This document shows, piece by piece, positions 27,106 through 39,687 of a stretch of 64,000 nucleotides of DNA; the stretch's first letter is position 1; every line of letters begins with the position of its first letter. Location of the stretch: NCBI RefSeq assembly GCF_007744675.1, contig NZ_CP036269.1:3265546-3329545 (forward strand), in the 5' to 3' direction. The notes beneath the pieces are model-generated. The model was given only the letters and a program-made list of their open reading frames with translations, made no database searches and was not told the origin of the DNA. The position numbers were made by a program, and so were the translations under genes. This stretch comes from Gimesia alba (GTDB lineage: Bacteria; Planctomycetota; Planctomycetia; Planctomycetales; Planctomycetaceae).

Positions 27106-27120
27106 TGTTTCAAATCTCTT

Positions 27121-27825
27121 TTATGTTAAGGAAGCTGTTTGGCTCTTCGCCTTTTCAACCAGGTTGTTTACAGCAATCGAATAATCTGCCTGGCTGAATA
27201 GTGCGCTGCCGACAACAAAATAGTTTGCACCAGCAGCGGCTGCTTCAGCAATTGTTTCTGTACCAATTCCACCATCAACAGAAAGAATGGTTTCTTTGGA
27301 AATCATCGTTTTCAATTGTTTGATTTTAGGTAAGCTTGATTCCATGAATGACTGACCGCCAAAGCCTGGTTCGACACTCATCACCAGAATCAGGCCACAG
27401 GATTCAAGGTACGGTTCAATCATCTCGACGGGAGTTTTGGGGCTGATCGCTAATCCTGGCACGACTCCCGATTTTTTCATGTGATCCAAGATGTCTTGAG
27501 GATCAGGTACGGCTTCGATATGGACTGTGATCGAATCGCAGCCTGCTTTGATATACTCATCGATATACTTTGCCGGATTGCTGACCATTAAATGGGCATC
27601 GAAGAACATTTTCGTCAGAGGTCTGACTCGTTCGATCAGCAGTGCTCCATATGAGAGATTGGGGACGAAGTGCCCGTCCATCACATCCCAATGAAGCACT
27701 GAGGCTTCAGCCGCCTCCAATAATTCAACTTCCCGGTGAAGATTACCGAAGTCACACTTCAGCATCGACGGAGCAATGACTGGCGAAGATGTATTCAATT
27801 TACTCTGAAGTTTTTGGTTTATCAT
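27121..27825 (-). CDS. rpe: Ribulose-phosphate 3-epimerase
   Basis: The 234-residue TIM-barrel enzyme interconverts ribulose 5-phosphate and xylulose 5-phosphate in the pentose phosphate cycle. Motifs are VIAPSMLKCDFGN with the catalytic Asp, HWDVMDGHFVPNLSYG with the metal-binding His and Asp, FDAHLMV, MSVEPGFGGQSF and SVDGGIG with the second catalytic Asp. The start is ATG 27825; the open frame reaches 39 bases further to a TTG, but the added residues are not family-like. It is followed 15 bases later by the pseudo-phosphatase and then accD, a three-gene unit. Confidence 0.95.
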   Translation of the reverse strand: MINQKLQSKLNTSSPVIAPSMLKCDFGNLHREVELLEAAEASVLHWDVMDGHFVPNLSYGALLIERVRPLTKMFFDAHLMVSNPAKYIDEYIKAGCDSITVHIEAVPDPQDILDHMKKSGVVPGLAISPKTPVEMIEPYLESCGLILVMSVEPGFGGQSFMESSLPKIKQLKTMISKETILSVDGGIGTETIAEAAAAGANYFVVGSALFSQADYSIAVNNLVEKAKSQTASLT

Positions 27826-28017
27826 AGAATTCAGGAATAATATACAATTCAAAGCCAAAAGCAAGTTCTTTGAATCATGAGATCGATTTGATCATTGGGT
27901 TTCAAATGTGAGAGGAGACGTCGATTTTATTATAAGCGGGCTATTTTGACGATCTTGTTGAGCAACGTCTAGTCGAAAGTCAAAACGCATGTCCTAATGA
28001 TTAGTGCCTGTCGGGTT

Positions 28018-28050
28018 GAAAAACAGCCGAGATGTCTTCCATCTCGGCTG
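28018..28050 (-). terminator. Rho-independent terminator after gap
   Basis: An 11-bp perfect stem CAGCCGAGATG/CATCTCGGCTG with a 5-base loop is followed on the minus strand by a run of five T residues. It ends the gap transcript and separates it from rpe. Confidence 0.93.
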
Positions 28051-28101
28051 AATTCTCAGTTTGCTCTATGGCTTTTGAATGCATTAAAGCCCTTCTATAG
28101 A

Positions 28102-29644
<1,543 letters not shown>

Positions 29645-32317
29645 ATGGACGACATTCTGCAGGAGTTTTTGGCAGAAAGCTGGGAGAATTTAGGTCAACT
29701 TGACTCAGAGATTGTTGAGTTGGAGAAAGATCCGCAGAATGCTGAGCTGATTGCCAGTATTTTTCGTACCATTCATACCATAAAGGGGACCTGCGGATTT
29801 CTCGGACTGACAAACCTGGGAGCTGTTGCTCATTCTGCAGAGAATGTTCTGGGAAAAATGCGCGAGGGGCTATTGGATGTCTCCCCGGGAGCAATTTCTC
29901 TCGTCTTAGAAGCGATTGACAAGATCAAAGAGCTTTTGCAAGGTCTGGAAGCGACGGGCGAAGAACCGAAGACGGATCATTCTACATTAACATCCATGCT
30001 GGATGACCTGGCCGAATTTGCTACTAATGGCGGAGGAGACGCTTCGTCAGTTGAGGAATCCGCTCCAGCCGAAACTGCTCCCCAGACAGAAGCAGCTTCA
30101 GAGAGCACTCCCCCAGCAGAAAGTAGCGAGAATTCCAGTGAGGTTCAGGAAGAACCTGTAGCTGCCAGTCCGGAAACGACTCCAGAGATAAAGCCGGAAG
30201 CACCAGAGCCTGCGGTACCCGCGTCGGTGGCAGAAGATACCGCTGCGAAATCCTCAAAAGTCAGCGTGGCCGACCTGTCCATTCGTGTGAATGTGAATGT
30301 GGTTGACAGTCTGATGAATCTGGTTGGTGAGCTGGTGTTAACCAGAAACCAGTTACTGCAACTGGCACGAGGCGATGAAGAATCAAAATATGCTGCCCCG
30401 ATCACTCACTTGAACCGGGTGACTACCGACTTGCAGGAAGGGGTTATGAAAACGCGCATGCAGCCAATTGGCAATGCATGGAATAAGCTGCCTCGACTGG
30501 TTCGCGATTTATCTCAAGTCACTAATAAACATATTGAATTGATCATGACGGGGGCAGAAACCGAGCTGGATCGGACTGTTCTGGATGCGATCAAAGACCC
30601 TCTGACACATATGGTCCGAAACTCTGCGGACCATGGAATTGAAACTCCTGAAATTCGTAAAGCGAATGGCAAGCCAGAGTCGGGAACGATTCATCTTAAC
30701 GCCTACCATGAAGGTGGGCACGTCATCATTGAAATTCAGGATGACGGGGCAGGTATCAGCCGTGAGCGGGTTTTGAAAAAAGCGATTGCCCAGGGGCTGA
30801 TCAAGGAAGCTGACGCAGCCAACGTGGCAGACAGCCATGTCTTTTCGATGATTTTTCAAGCTGGTTTTTCCACAGCAGAACAAGTCAGTTCGATTTCCGG
30901 ACGTGGTGTGGGAATGGATGTTGTTCGAACTCAAATTGAGAAAATTGGCGGAACGGTTGATCTCTCTTCCAAAATGGGAAAAGGGACGGTTGTTCGTATT
31001 AAAATTCCACTAACTTTAGCCATCGTCTCTGCACTGGTACTGGAGAGTGGAGAGCAGCCCTTTGCGATACCCCAGTTGGGAGTTGTGGAACTGGTGCGGC
31101 TCTCTGCGGAAGATCGTAAGAAAATCGAAACGATTCATGATAAGAAAGTCTTCCGGTTACGAGATCGATTACTGCCTTTAGTTCATCTGAACGAAGTGCT
31201 TGGGCTGGAAGAGAAGACGCCGGAAGATGACGATTTGCATGATACCAATATCGTGGTCGTTCAGGTTGGAGAAGATCAGTTTGGTCTGATTGTTTCCCGT
31301 ATTTTTGATACCGAAGAAATCGTGGTCAAGCCGGTCGGGCGTCTGCTAAAAAATATTGGCCTGTATCAGGGAACCACGATCCTCGGAGATGGACGGGTTG
31401 TGATGATTCTTGATGTTGGTGGAATCTTCAATCAGTGTGGCGGTAGCTCAGCTCATTCGCAGACTGTGGCGGATGAAACAGCTTCAGGAGCAAATCGAGA
31501 CACGATCAGCATGTTACTGTTTGGTGCTGGTGAGAATGAGACAATGGCAGTGCCGCTGTCCCTGGTTGCTCGACTGGAAGAGTTTCCATTGGAGAACATT
31601 GAACTCAACGGTGGTCGCAAAGTGGTCCAGTATCGTGAAAATCTATTGCCCTTACTTTCTGTGGAAGGTGCCGGTTATGGAGGGGGCGAGCCGATTGATC
31701 CTCAACCAGTCATTGTCTTTTCAGAGAACAACCGGTCAATGGGGCTGATGGTCAATGAGATCAAAGACATTATTGACGAACAGCTTGTGATTCGCATGCA
31801 GTCAGATCGTCCCGGTGTTTTAGGGACAGCAATTATCGGCAAAAATGCCATTGATGTAATTGATACTCAGTATTATGTCACACGTTCGACACCAAACTGG
31901 TTTGATAAAGTAGAAGATAAGAAAACATTTCGCGTGTTAGTGGTCGATGATTCCATGTTCTTCCGTCAATTGGTGGCGACGGCTCTGGAAACAGAAGGCT
32001 TTTCTGTTGTTACCAGCGACAGCTGTGTGACTGCTGTTGAAATTCTGGAGAAAGATTCTCACTTCCAGGCAGTTGTGACCGATGTCGACTTGCCGATGAT
32101 GGATGGCTTTGAGTTTTGTGAATGGCTCAAAGGTAATGACTCCCTGAAAGAGATTTGTACGATCGCTTTGACTGCCTCGAATAATGCTGCAAACCAGTCA
32201 AGGGCATCTGAAGTTGGTTTCGATCAGTTTCTGACGAAGTTCAATTCTCATGAGCTTGTATCTTGTCTGGATGAGTACTTTGCCAGATTGAAATTAAACG
32301 CAGGAGTGAATGCATGA
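29645..32317 (+). CDS. cheA: Hybrid chemotaxis histidine kinase CheA with receiver
   Basis: The 890-residue CheA starts at ATG 29645 after AGGA; a GTG 69 bases upstream is in frame but adds unrelated residues. Domains in order are HPt (1-110, phospho-His44 in RTIHTIKG), an Ala/Pro/Glu-rich linker (about 130-205), a dimerisation region, and a HATPase with [17 protein letters not shown] and GRGVGMDVV (about 275-455). Two CheW-like coupling domains (about 455-598 and 618-748) and a C-terminal receiver (about 760-885, phospho-Asp813) follow. It phosphorylates CheY and CheB in response to the receptor encoded downstream. Its own receiver may act as a phosphate sink. The stop overlaps the cheW start (ATGA). 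Confidence 0.95.
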   Translation: MDDILQEFLAESWENLGQLDSEIVELEKDPQNAELIASIFRTIHTIKGTCGFLGLTNLGAVAHSAENVLGKMREGLLDVSPGAISLVLEAIDKIKELLQGLEATGEEPKTDHSTLTSMLDDLAEFATNGGGDASSVEESAPAETAPQTEAASESTPPAESSENSSEVQEEPVAASPETTPEIKPEAPEPAVPASVAEDTAAKSSKVSVADLSIRVNVNVVDSLMNLVGELVLTRNQLLQLARGDEESKYAAPITHLNRVTTDLQEGVMKTRMQPIGNAWNKLPRLVRDLSQVTNKHIELIMTGAETELDRTVLDAIKDPLTHMVRNSADHGIETPEIRKANGKPESGTIHLNAYHEGGHVIIEIQDDGAGISRERVLKKAIAQGLIKEADAANVADSHVFSMIFQAGFSTAEQVSSISGRGVGMDVVRTQIEKIGGTVDLSSKMGKGTVVRIKIPLTLAIVSALVLESGEQPFAIPQLGVVELVRLSAEDRKKIETIHDKKVFRLRDRLLPLVHLNEVLGLEEKTPEDDDLHDTNIVVVQVGEDQFGLIVSRIFDTEEIVVKPVGRLLKNIGLYQGTTILGDGRVVMILDVGGIFNQCGGSSAHSQTVADETASGANRDTISMLLFGAGENETMAVPLSLVARLEEFPLENIELNGGRKVVQYRENLLPLLSVEGAGYGGGEPIDPQPVIVFSENNRSMGLMVNEIKDIIDEQLVIRMQSDRPGVLGTAIIGKNAIDVIDTQYYVTRSTPNWFDKVEDKKTFRVLVVDDSMFFRQLVATALETEGFSVVTSDSCVTAVEILEKDSHFQAVVTDVDLPMMDGFEFCEWLKGNDSLKEICTIALTASNNAANQSRASEVGFDQFLTKFNSHELVSCLDEYFARLKLNAGVNA

Positions 32318-32784
32318 GTGTGGCAACGACTGATTCCAGCAGTGGCATGGAGTCACAACTAGATTATTCAAGCCAGTATGTTTCGTTCTGGGTTGATGGC
32401 CAGCTACTGGGTATGCCAGTCAATATGGTGCAGGAAGTGCTCACAGAGCAAGTGATTTCACCGACGCCTCTGGCGCGTGCTGAGATTAAGGGACTTTTAA
32501 ATCTTCGCGGCCAGATCGTGACTGCAGTGAGTTTAAGAAAACGTCTCGGCTTGCCTGCTCTGGAAGATGATCGTTCGATGAATGTGGTGACCCGAGTGAT
32601 GGGAGAATCCTATAGCTTGCTGGTAGATGAGGTGGGCGATGTGATTAATGTTTCGGGACGTTCGATGGAACCGGTTCCCCGCACACTAGACCCGCACTGG
32701 CGTTCTGTGACGATTGGTGTCTTTCAATTAGAGGAAGGCCTGTTTGTCATTCTGGATGTTGAAACAATATTAAATTTTGACTGA
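32314..32784 (+). CDS. cheW: Chemotaxis coupling protein CheW
   Basis: The 156-residue protein is a single CheW domain, which links the receptor to the kinase. Recognisable segments are [20 protein letters not shown] at the start of the beta barrel, [20 protein letters not shown], and the [13 protein letters not shown] strand. It overlaps cheA by four bases, so translation is coupled. The globin-containing receptor gene follows after 40 bases. Confidence 0.95.
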   Translation: MSVATTDSSSGMESQLDYSSQYVSFWVDGQLLGMPVNMVQEVLTEQVISPTPLARAEIKGLLNLRGQIVTAVSLRKRLGLPALEDDRSMNVVTRVMGESYSLLVDEVGDVINVSGRSMEPVPRTLDPHWRSVTIGVFQLEEGLFVILDVETILNFD

Positions 32785-32824
32785 TGTTCCCACTTTCTTC
32801 GGCTGATTTTTAAGGGCCATTCCC

Positions 32825-35374
32825 GTGGATTTAAATGTGACCGCACTTCGAGACTCGTTCGAACTGATTGCACCTCGTGCAGATCAGCTGGCAGAACGAT
32901 TCTATGAGAAGTTATTCGAAGATTATCCCGACCTTCTACGTTATTTCACGCATACCGATTTTTCGGAACAACGCGGTAAGTTAATTCAGTCACTTGTTCT
33001 CGTGCTGAAGTCACTTGAGAACCCCCCTGCTCTGACTAAGGTTTTACACCAGTTGGGGAACCAGCATGGGGAAATGGGAATTCAGGAGGATGATTATCCA
33101 CCAGTAACCAGTACGCTGCTCAGTGTATTGGGTGAGTTTGCAGGTGATCAATGGAGTGAAGAACTGGAAGAGTCCTGGAGTCAGGCACTCGAAGCGGTTG
33201 CATCAACCATGATTGAAGGTGCTAAAGACTCAAGTCGCGCAAAACAGCTTCAATCGGCGGCTGTATCAGGCTCACAGGGAGCCAGCTTTGAAGAAGTGGA
33301 ATCCGAACAGGAAATTCCGTCGATTTCAGAGGAACAAGACAATCTACAAACCGAACCATCTTTAAGATCTGAAGAGCAGATCAATAATCCCAAGGAGAAT
33401 AGTGATATGTCGATTGATTCAGTACAGAATACGGGACAGAGCGCGGCTACTGAACAGTCGCAGAATCTCGATCAGTTTTATGGTATCGTTGAATACAGTC
33501 CACAGGCGACTCTGTTTCTGAATACAGAAGGAACCGTGACTTATTTAAATCGCAAGGGGCAAGAGTTAATCCAGCAATTGAGTGGAGACCTGGGAGTCGC
33601 CCCTCAGCAGCTTGTTGGCGGAACAGTGAATCTGTTGTTTCATAAAATCCCAGAATTGCAGACAGTGCTTGGAAGTTTGACGGGTGAAAAAACAATTTCC
33701 GTTCAATTGGGTGAAAGACATATTCAAATCGGACTGAATCCTGCCAAATCTGAGGATGGCTCAATAGTCGGAACTGTTCTGAACTGGAACGATACCACAG
33801 AACAGGAGAAGCACGCTGAGGAACTCTGTGATTATGCCGGTCAGTTGGGTGCGATCAGCCAGGCCCAGGCTGTGATCGAATTCAACATGGATGGGACGAT
33901 CATCACTGCCAATCAGAATTTCTGCGTTACATTGGGATATACCCTGGATGAAATTAAAGGGAAGCATCATAGCTTGTTTGTCGATGCGGACTTTAGAAAC
34001 AGCAATGAGTACAAAGAGTTCTGGGAAAACTTGAATGCCGGACAGAATCAGGTTGCTGAATACAAACGCATCGGAAAAGGGGGGAAAGAGGTCTGGATCT
34101 CTGCTTCTTACAATCCGATTAAGAACCAATCCGGCAAACTGTTTAAGGTTGTCAAATATGCAACTGATATCACAGCCAAAAAACTGGCTGAAGAAGATAT
34201 GGTCCGTGTTCAGAATATGATGGAGAACATTCCGACCAATGTTCTGCTGGCGAATCTGGATTTTGAAATGGTTTATATGAACCCAGCGTCGCGGAGTCAG
34301 CTCAAAGCAATCGAGCACTTGTTGCCGAAGCCGGTCGATCAATTGATCGGGCAAAGTATTGACATCTTCCATGAAAATCCGGAAATGCAACGCCGCCTGT
34401 TGGCGGATCCTTCTAATCTGCCGCATCGGGCTAAAATCAAGGTCGGCGACGAAACGCTGGATCTTGAAGCGACTGCAATCTTCGATAAAGACAATAACTA
34501 TATTGGTCCGATGGTCTGCTGGTCAGTGATTACCGACCAGGTGAAAATGGCCGATGATTTCGAATCTGAAATTCAGGGCATTGTAAGCGTGGTGACCTCT
34601 TCTGCCACCGAGATGCAGGCCAGTTCCAAGAGCTTGTCTGACATGTCAGATGAAACGGCTCGTCAGTCACAGGTTGTGGCTGCTGCCAGTGAAGAAGCCA
34701 CCCGCAACGTGGAAACGGTTTCCTCTGCTGCAGAAGAGTTGAGTGCCTCCATCAGTGAAATCGCTCGTCACGTGCAAGAGCAGTCACACATGACTTCGCA
34801 GGCTGTGGGTGAAGCGGATCGCACCAACGACACGATTAAAGAACTGGGTGATGCCAGCAGTGAAATCGGTCAGGTCGTTAAGGTGATTACATCAATTGCT
34901 CAGCAGACGAACTTGTTGGCATTGAACGCAACCATCGAAGCAGCTCGTGCCGGTGAAGCCGGTAAAGGGTTTGCTGTTGTGGCGAACGAAGTCAAAGAAC
35001 TGGCTCGCCAGACTGCTCGGGCAACGGAAGAAATCAGTGAGAAGATTGGTGCCATTCAAGGTTCCACGAACATTGCTGTATCTGCCATTGGTTCGATTGG
35101 TGAGAGTATTCGCAAGATCAATGAGATCTCGACTACGATTGCCAGTGCGGTTGAAGAACAGACTGCGGCAACCAACGAAATTTCACGCAATGTGGCAGAA
35201 GCCGCTCGCGGGACGGCTGAGGTTACGAATAATATCTCAGGTGTTTCTCAGGCAGCGACAGACAGTGGAACGGCAGCAAACGATATGTTGGCAGCTGCTC
35301 AAGGCCTGACTCAGGAATCTGTCAAACTGGACGAAGCAGCCGCTTCCTTCCTGACACGCATGAGAGCAATCTAA
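32825..35374 (+). CDS. Soluble chemoreceptor: globin, three PAS-like regions, MCP signalling domain
   Basis: The 849-residue receptor starts at GTG 32825. Residues 1-135 form a globin domain like that of flavohaemoglobins: RFYEKLF with Tyr27 at the B10 position, Phe41 at CD1, Gln49 at E7 and proximal His81 (GNQHGEMGI then DDYPPV). An acidic linker (about 145-210) leads to three PAS-like regions (about 220-330, 340-455, 460-575); the second has [14 protein letters not shown] and a PAC segment. The methyl-accepting domain (580-849) carries the hairpin tip [20 protein letters not shown]. There is no transmembrane segment, so it senses cytoplasmic cues. Haem binding suggests O2, NO or redox. A strong terminator follows. 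Confidence 0.93.
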   Translation: MDLNVTALRDSFELIAPRADQLAERFYEKLFEDYPDLLRYFTHTDFSEQRGKLIQSLVLVLKSLENPPALTKVLHQLGNQHGEMGIQEDDYPPVTSTLLSVLGEFAGDQWSEELEESWSQALEAVASTMIEGAKDSSRAKQLQSAAVSGSQGASFEEVESEQEIPSISEEQDNLQTEPSLRSEEQINNPKENSDMSIDSVQNTGQSAATEQSQNLDQFYGIVEYSPQATLFLNTEGTVTYLNRKGQELIQQLSGDLGVAPQQLVGGTVNLLFHKIPELQTVLGSLTGEKTISVQLGERHIQIGLNPAKSEDGSIVGTVLNWNDTTEQEKHAEELCDYAGQLGAISQAQAVIEFNMDGTIITANQNFCVTLGYTLDEIKGKHHSLFVDADFRNSNEYKEFWENLNAGQNQVAEYKRIGKGGKEVWISASYNPIKNQSGKLFKVVKYATDITAKKLAEEDMVRVQNMMENIPTNVLLANLDFEMVYMNPASRSQLKAIEHLLPKPVDQLIGQSIDIFHENPEMQRRLLADPSNLPHRAKIKVGDETLDLEATAIFDKDNNYIGPMVCWSVITDQVKMADDFESEIQGIVSVVTSSATEMQASSKSLSDMSDETARQSQVVAAASEEATRNVETVSSAAEELSASISEIARHVQEQSHMTSQAVGEADRTNDTIKELGDASSEIGQVVKVITSIAQQTNLLALNATIEAARAGEAGKGFAVVANEVKELARQTARATEEISEKIGAIQGSTNIAVSAIGSIGESIRKINEISTTIASAVEEQTAATNEISRNVAEAARGTAEVTNNISGVSQAATDSGTAANDMLAAAQGLTQESVKLDEAAASFLTRMRAI

Positions 35375-35422
35375 TCTGTCTGAAAGCATGGCCTGACTGG
35401 TCAGCTACTGAATTGAAAAATC

Positions 35423-35476
35423 ACCGCCAGAGTAGGCATATGTTTATGTGCATCGGTTTAGTCTGGCGGTTTTTTT
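35423..35476 (+). terminator. Rho-independent terminator between the receptor gene and cheY
   Basis: A 9-bp stem ACCGCCAGA/TCTGGCGGT encloses a 30-base loop and is followed by seven T residues. The rest of the 323-base gap (35375-35697) shows no gene and should carry the cheY promoter. Confidence 0.85.
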
Positions 35477-35697
35477 CTGCCCAGAGGGTGGGATATTTTG
35501 AGGGAAAACGCTCAAAAGGGCTAAAATTGAACGATTTTGCAGTTTGATCAGTTCCTCATCTGAAACGTGTCCTAGACTTCGTTTAGAAATCTAATCAACC
35601 GTTATTTCAAGCGATGAACCTGCATTTGATGCATTTATCACTTGGGCTACCGGCTATTAACAATGAGCTAATTTTACATACTGGGAGACCGGTGGAA

Positions 35698-36066
35698 ATG
35701 AAAACGATATTACTTGTTGACGATTCCAGGGCAGTTCGACTTGTTGGACGCCGTATGATGGGAACTCTGGGACTTGATGTCCTTGAGGCAGAAGATGGCA
35801 AACAGGCTTTGGAAGTGGCGCGAGCCAATCCGGATCTTGATGCAGTTCTTTTGGACTGGAATATGCCCATCATGGATGGAATGGAATTCTTGACTGCACT
35901 ACGAGCCGACGAACGGGCAAAACAACCGATCGTGGTGATGTGTACGACGGAAAATGATATGCCTCAAATTGTACAAGCCATGCAAGCGGGTGCGAATGAG
36001 TATATTATGAAACCGTTTACAGAAGACATTGTCCGCGACAAGCTGGAAGAAACAGGTGTTTTGTGA
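35698..36066 (+). CDS. cheY: Response regulator CheY
   Basis: The 122-residue single receiver domain has the acidic pair in ILLVDDSRAVR, phospho-acceptor Asp53 in LLDWNMPIMDG, and the conserved Lys in YIMKPF. It receives phosphate from CheA. Its output is unknown, since no motor genes are in the window. ATG 35698 gives the normal CheY length and has GGTGG close upstream; an ATG at 35614 would add 28 unrelated residues. The stop overlaps the GTG of cheB by three bases. Confidence 0.93.
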   Translation: MKTILLVDDSRAVRLVGRRMMGTLGLDVLEAEDGKQALEVARANPDLDAVLLDWNMPIMDGMEFLTALRADERAKQPIVVMCTTENDMPQIVQAMQAGANEYIMKPFTEDIVRDKLEETGVL

Positions 36067-37118
36067 GCCCTTCGGTCATTAAGGTTTTAGTGGTCGATGA
36101 CTCAGCTGTGATTCGGGGATTAATGACTCAAGCCATCAATATGGACTCTGACTTGAAAGTAGTCGGGTCTGCCATGCATGGTCAGACTGCCCTCACCTGG
36201 CTTCAACATAACCAGGCGGATGTGGTCGTTCTTGATGTTGAAATGCCCGTCATGGATGGGATCAGTTGTTTGAAACAACTGAAGCAGGATTTTCCTGATC
36301 TGCCTGTCATCATGGCCAGTGCCCTGACTCGAGCCGGCGCAGAGATTACTCTGCAGGCGCTTGATCTTGGTGCTGCAGGTTGTATTCCCAAGCCAGTGGC
36401 CACGAATCCTTCTGAGGCGATTGCACAAGTAGCTCGTGATTTGATTCCGCTAATCAAAGCATTAGTGGGTTCAACCAATGCCACTTCTCAATCGAGTTTC
36501 ACAAATCACAATAACAGTTCAAATGCAGCAGTACTCCCTGCTAAGACTCCGATGGTTTTAGTTGTTGGGTCCAGTACAGGTGGTCCGAATGCATTGAAGA
36601 CAATGTTGTCTGCAATACCAGAGAAATTTTCGTTACCAATCCTGATCGCACAGCACATGCCCCCTTTGTTTACAAAGACGCTGGCTGAGCATATTCAAAG
36701 GGAAACGAATCGTCCGACAGCGGAAGCCGTTGATGGCGAGTTAATTGAGAGAGGCCATATTTATATCGCCCCGGGTGATTTTCATATGGTGATTGATAAA
36801 CAGGATGATCGAATGGTGATTCGTTTGAATCAAGATGATCCAGAACATTTTTGCCGGCCTTCTGTGAATCCGTTGTATGCATCAGCAGCAAAATGGTATG
36901 GCAGCTCGGTATTGGCAGTAATGTTAACAGGGATGGGAGATGATGGGATTGAGGGAGCGCAATCGATCAGTGAGCGTAAAGGTTATATTATCGCACAAGA
37001 TGAACAGAGTAGTGTTGTCTGGGGAATGCCAGGTGCGATTGCTAATGCAGGATTAGCCAGCCAGGTTTTACCACTCAGGAATATCGCTCCTGAGTTAGCC
37101 CGACTTTGTTCTTTATAG
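36063..37118 (+). CDS. cheB: Chemoreceptor glutamate methylesterase CheB
   Basis: The 351-residue protein joins a receiver (1-125, phospho-Asp58 in VVLDVEMPVMDG) to a methylesterase domain (about 160-350). The esterase has GSSTGGPNAL with the catalytic Ser171, IAQHMPP with the catalytic His, and MLTGMGDDG with the catalytic Asp. CheB removes methyl groups from, or deamidates, receptor glutamates, providing adaptation. It starts at GTG 36063 overlapping the cheY stop. The linker (about 138-160) is rich in Ser and Asn. Confidence 0.95.
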   Translation: MSPSVIKVLVVDDSAVIRGLMTQAINMDSDLKVVGSAMHGQTALTWLQHNQADVVVLDVEMPVMDGISCLKQLKQDFPDLPVIMASALTRAGAEITLQALDLGAAGCIPKPVATNPSEAIAQVARDLIPLIKALVGSTNATSQSSFTNHNNSSNAAVLPAKTPMVLVVGSSTGGPNALKTMLSAIPEKFSLPILIAQHMPPLFTKTLAEHIQRETNRPTAEAVDGELIERGHIYIAPGDFHMVIDKQDDRMVIRLNQDDPEHFCRPSVNPLYASAAKWYGSSVLAVMLTGMGDDGIEGAQSISERKGYIIAQDEQSSVVWGMPGAIANAGLASQVLPLRNIAPELARLCSL

Positions 37119-37132
37119 AAAGTGGTGATCTC

Positions 37133-37975
37133 GTGTCTCCAGAAGATTATAGATATATTACAGATTTTTTATTGGAAACAACAGGACTTTCTCTCGGCGA
37201 GAATAAAGAGTATTTACTGGAAGCTCGTCTGATTCCACTCGCTCAAACTCATGGCATGAACAGCATTCAGGATTTGGTGTTGAGCTTACGGTCTGGTATC
37301 GACCCTACGCTACGGCAGGATATCATGGAAGCGATGACAACGAATGAATCATCCTTCTTCCGAGATCGGCGTCCATTTGACGAGCTCAAGAATTCGATCT
37401 TGCCGGATATCATTGCAGAACGCAGTATGACTCAAAAATTACGAATCTGGTGTTCTGCCTGCTCTCATGGTCAGGAACCTTACAGCATCGTGATGACTCT
37501 GCGAGAGCACTTTCCGGAACTGGCTGACTGGAATATTCAAATCGTGGCAACGGACTTATGTACGAAAGCTTTGAACCGGGCTGAAGAGGGGATTTATTCT
37601 CAGTTTGAAGTACAGCGTGGTTTGCCGGTTCAGCTCTTGATGAAGTATTTTGAGCAATGTGAACAAGGCTGGAAGATTAAATCTGACTCAGGCGTCAACA
37701 TTCAGTGGAAACGGTTGAATCTCCTTGAAGATTTCAAGCATCTGGGAATGTTTGACATAGTGTTCTGTCGTAATGTTCTGATTTATTTCAAGCCTGAGAT
37801 GAAGAAGAATATTCTGAATCGCATTAGTGAGCAAATGCACTCATCTGGAGTGTTGTTACTGGGCGCAGCAGAAACGGTACTGGGCATTTCCGACAATTAC
37901 TCGAAGCTATCCGGCTGCCAGTCTGCCATTTATCAATTAGCGGGTCGTAATTTGGCGAAGCAGGAAGCGAACTGA
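37133..37975 (+). CDS. cheR: Chemotaxis protein methyltransferase CheR
   Basis: CheR uses S-adenosylmethionine to methylate receptor glutamates. The roughly 280-residue product has an N-terminal helical domain (YRYITDFLLETTGLSLGENK), the TNESSFFRD motif, the SAM-binding core RIWCSACSHGQEPYSI, and VFCRNVLIYF. I prefer GTG 37133, which has GGTGAT before it. An in-frame TTG at 37106 would overlap cheB by 13 bases. No pentapeptide tether site is seen at the receptor C-terminus, so CheR probably docks on the receptor body. It closes the cheY-cheB-cheR unit. Confidence 0.95.
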   Translation: MSPEDYRYITDFLLETTGLSLGENKEYLLEARLIPLAQTHGMNSIQDLVLSLRSGIDPTLRQDIMEAMTTNESSFFRDRRPFDELKNSILPDIIAERSMTQKLRIWCSACSHGQEPYSIVMTLREHFPELADWNIQIVATDLCTKALNRAEEGIYSQFEVQRGLPVQLLMKYFEQCEQGWKIKSDSGVNIQWKRLNLLEDFKHLGMFDIVFCRNVLIYFKPEMKKNILNRISEQMHSSGVLLLGAAETVLGISDNYSKLSGCQSAIYQLAGRNLAKQEAN

Positions 37976-38199
37976 GCCATCAATTTGATGAGTCTGTGTT
38001 TTTAACTGAGATTAGAAAATTCCGCCGATTTTCTCTGTGATTCAGTTGATTTCGGATAGGGGATCATAGAGTTAAAAATTCTCTTTCCTTATTTGTATCA
38101 ATGTGATATGAAAACGGAAACTGGGGCTGTTGTAGGCTTTTCAGATTCATCGAAACGAATAGATTCTGCTGAATTTCGCACAGGGAAGTGCAGACAATA

Positions 38200-39504
38200 A
38201 TGCGACTTGCCATATTTGAGGATCGTTCTGCGCTGCAATTCGCGCCGATTTCACTATTGAGACCGGTGTTTGAATTGTTGTGCGGGCAGTTCTCTGCTCG
38301 CGAGCGATTGTTCCGGTCTCTTCAGATAGAGGAATGGGGCGTGCTGATTCGCCCTGCCCTTACCGAAGTCTATGCAGAGCAGCATGCCGATGCTCGGATC
38401 AATGATGCTATTTGGCTGAACGAAGGTCCCACCCTGTTGGTCAATGGGCGCTGGCTTCCCACGAATGCCGAGCTCGCGCGACTGGCTCATCTTTCTCCTG
38501 ATACTGTTGGTATGATGGGGGAAGCGGTTGCTTACTTGCTTTTGGAGCCAGAAGAGTCTGTCCTGTTAACGACCGATGCCTGGGATGATGCGATTCAAAA
38601 AATTGCATCGACCAGAAAGTCTGTCGTAGCGGAAGGGGTCGAATTACAGTACCCCTGGGACCTGGTGAATCAGAATCGAACTCAGTTACTGGCCGATTTT
38701 GCTTTTAACCAGTCAGCAGTTCCCTCGACGGGCGATGCCAGGAACTTGACCATTGTCGGCCCTCCTGATCTGGTGAGAGTAGCGGCATCTGCGGAGATTG
38801 ATCCCTTTGTTGTTTTGGATACAAGGCAAGGTCCTGTTGTTATCGAGGAAGATGCCATCATTCAGGCTTTTACTCGTATTGAAGGCCCTTCCTATATTGG
38901 GAAAGGGACTCGACTGTTTCGCGCGAATCTTAAAGCGGGAACAACCGCCGGGCCGCACTGCAGGCTGGGCGGCGAAATAGAAGAATCCATCATTCACGGA
39001 TACGTCAATAAATATCATGAGGGTTTCTTAGGTCATTCTTATATTTGTCCCTGGGTCAATCTGGGCGCGCAAACCAGTAACAGCGACCTTAAAAACGATT
39101 ATTCCGAAGTCAAAGTTCCTCTTGCGGGCACTCCCGTTGAAACACAGTCTGTGAAAGTGGGTTGCTTTATTGGAGACCATACTAAGACTGGTTTGAACAG
39201 TCTATTTAATACGGGAACTTCTGTTGGCGTGATGTCGATGGTGCTGCCAACGGGAGAGTTGCTGCCGAAGCATATTCCCTCGTTTTCGCGGTTTTGGCTG
39301 GGACGCATCGATTGCCAAATCAATATGTCCGATCTGTTTCAACTGGCTGAAATTTCCATGCAACGAAGAGGGCTGTCACTCTCTGCGGGGCAGAGAAAGC
39401 TTCTGGTCTCTCTATTCGACGATACCAGTGAGGAACGAGAACAGGCAATCTTGTGGTGGAATCGGAAACAGGACGCACGCTCTACCCCACAGGCAACATT
39501 ATAA
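38200..39504 (+). CDS. GlmU-like putative sugar nucleotidyltransferase/acyltransferase
   Basis: The 434-residue protein starts at ATG 38200, with GGGAAG upstream. The N-terminus MRLAIFEDRSALQFAPISLL leads to a RPVFELLCG segment. That pattern belongs to the alternative GlmU-like family rather than to classical GlmU, which has LAAGxGTRM. The middle and C-terminal part (about 195-380) form a left-handed beta helix with hexapeptide repeats, for example VVIEEDAIIQAFTRIEGPSYIG and GCFIGDHTKTGLNSLF. Such proteins are proposed to make UDP-GlcNAc for peptidoglycan or other glycans; the substrate here is not proven. It stands alone, 224 bases after cheR. Confidence 0.82.
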   Translation: MRLAIFEDRSALQFAPISLLRPVFELLCGQFSARERLFRSLQIEEWGVLIRPALTEVYAEQHADARINDAIWLNEGPTLLVNGRWLPTNAELARLAHLSPDTVGMMGEAVAYLLLEPEESVLLTTDAWDDAIQKIASTRKSVVAEGVELQYPWDLVNQNRTQLLADFAFNQSAVPSTGDARNLTIVGPPDLVRVAASAEIDPFVVLDTRQGPVVIEEDAIIQAFTRIEGPSYIGKGTRLFRANLKAGTTAGPHCRLGGEIEESIIHGYVNKYHEGFLGHSYICPWVNLGAQTSNSDLKNDYSEVKVPLAGTPVETQSVKVGCFIGDHTKTGLNSLFNTGTSVGVMSMVLPTGELLPKHIPSFSRFWLGRIDCQINMSDLFQLAEISMQRRGLSLSAGQRKLLVSLFDDTSEEREQAILWWNRKQDARSTPQATL

Positions 39505-39687
39505 AGTCCTCTTATTTCCGAGGTTCGTTTTTTAGAGATGGTGGGGGGAGAAAGCTATTAGCGAACTTGGGGCAAGTTTGTGTTGTCATATTGATATGAG
39601 ACCAGCCTGAAACCGGAGTCAGCTGGAACTTGAGAGAATTCTACGGAGATTCAGTCAGTTCGTAAGATTTATCATCTTGATGTAATA

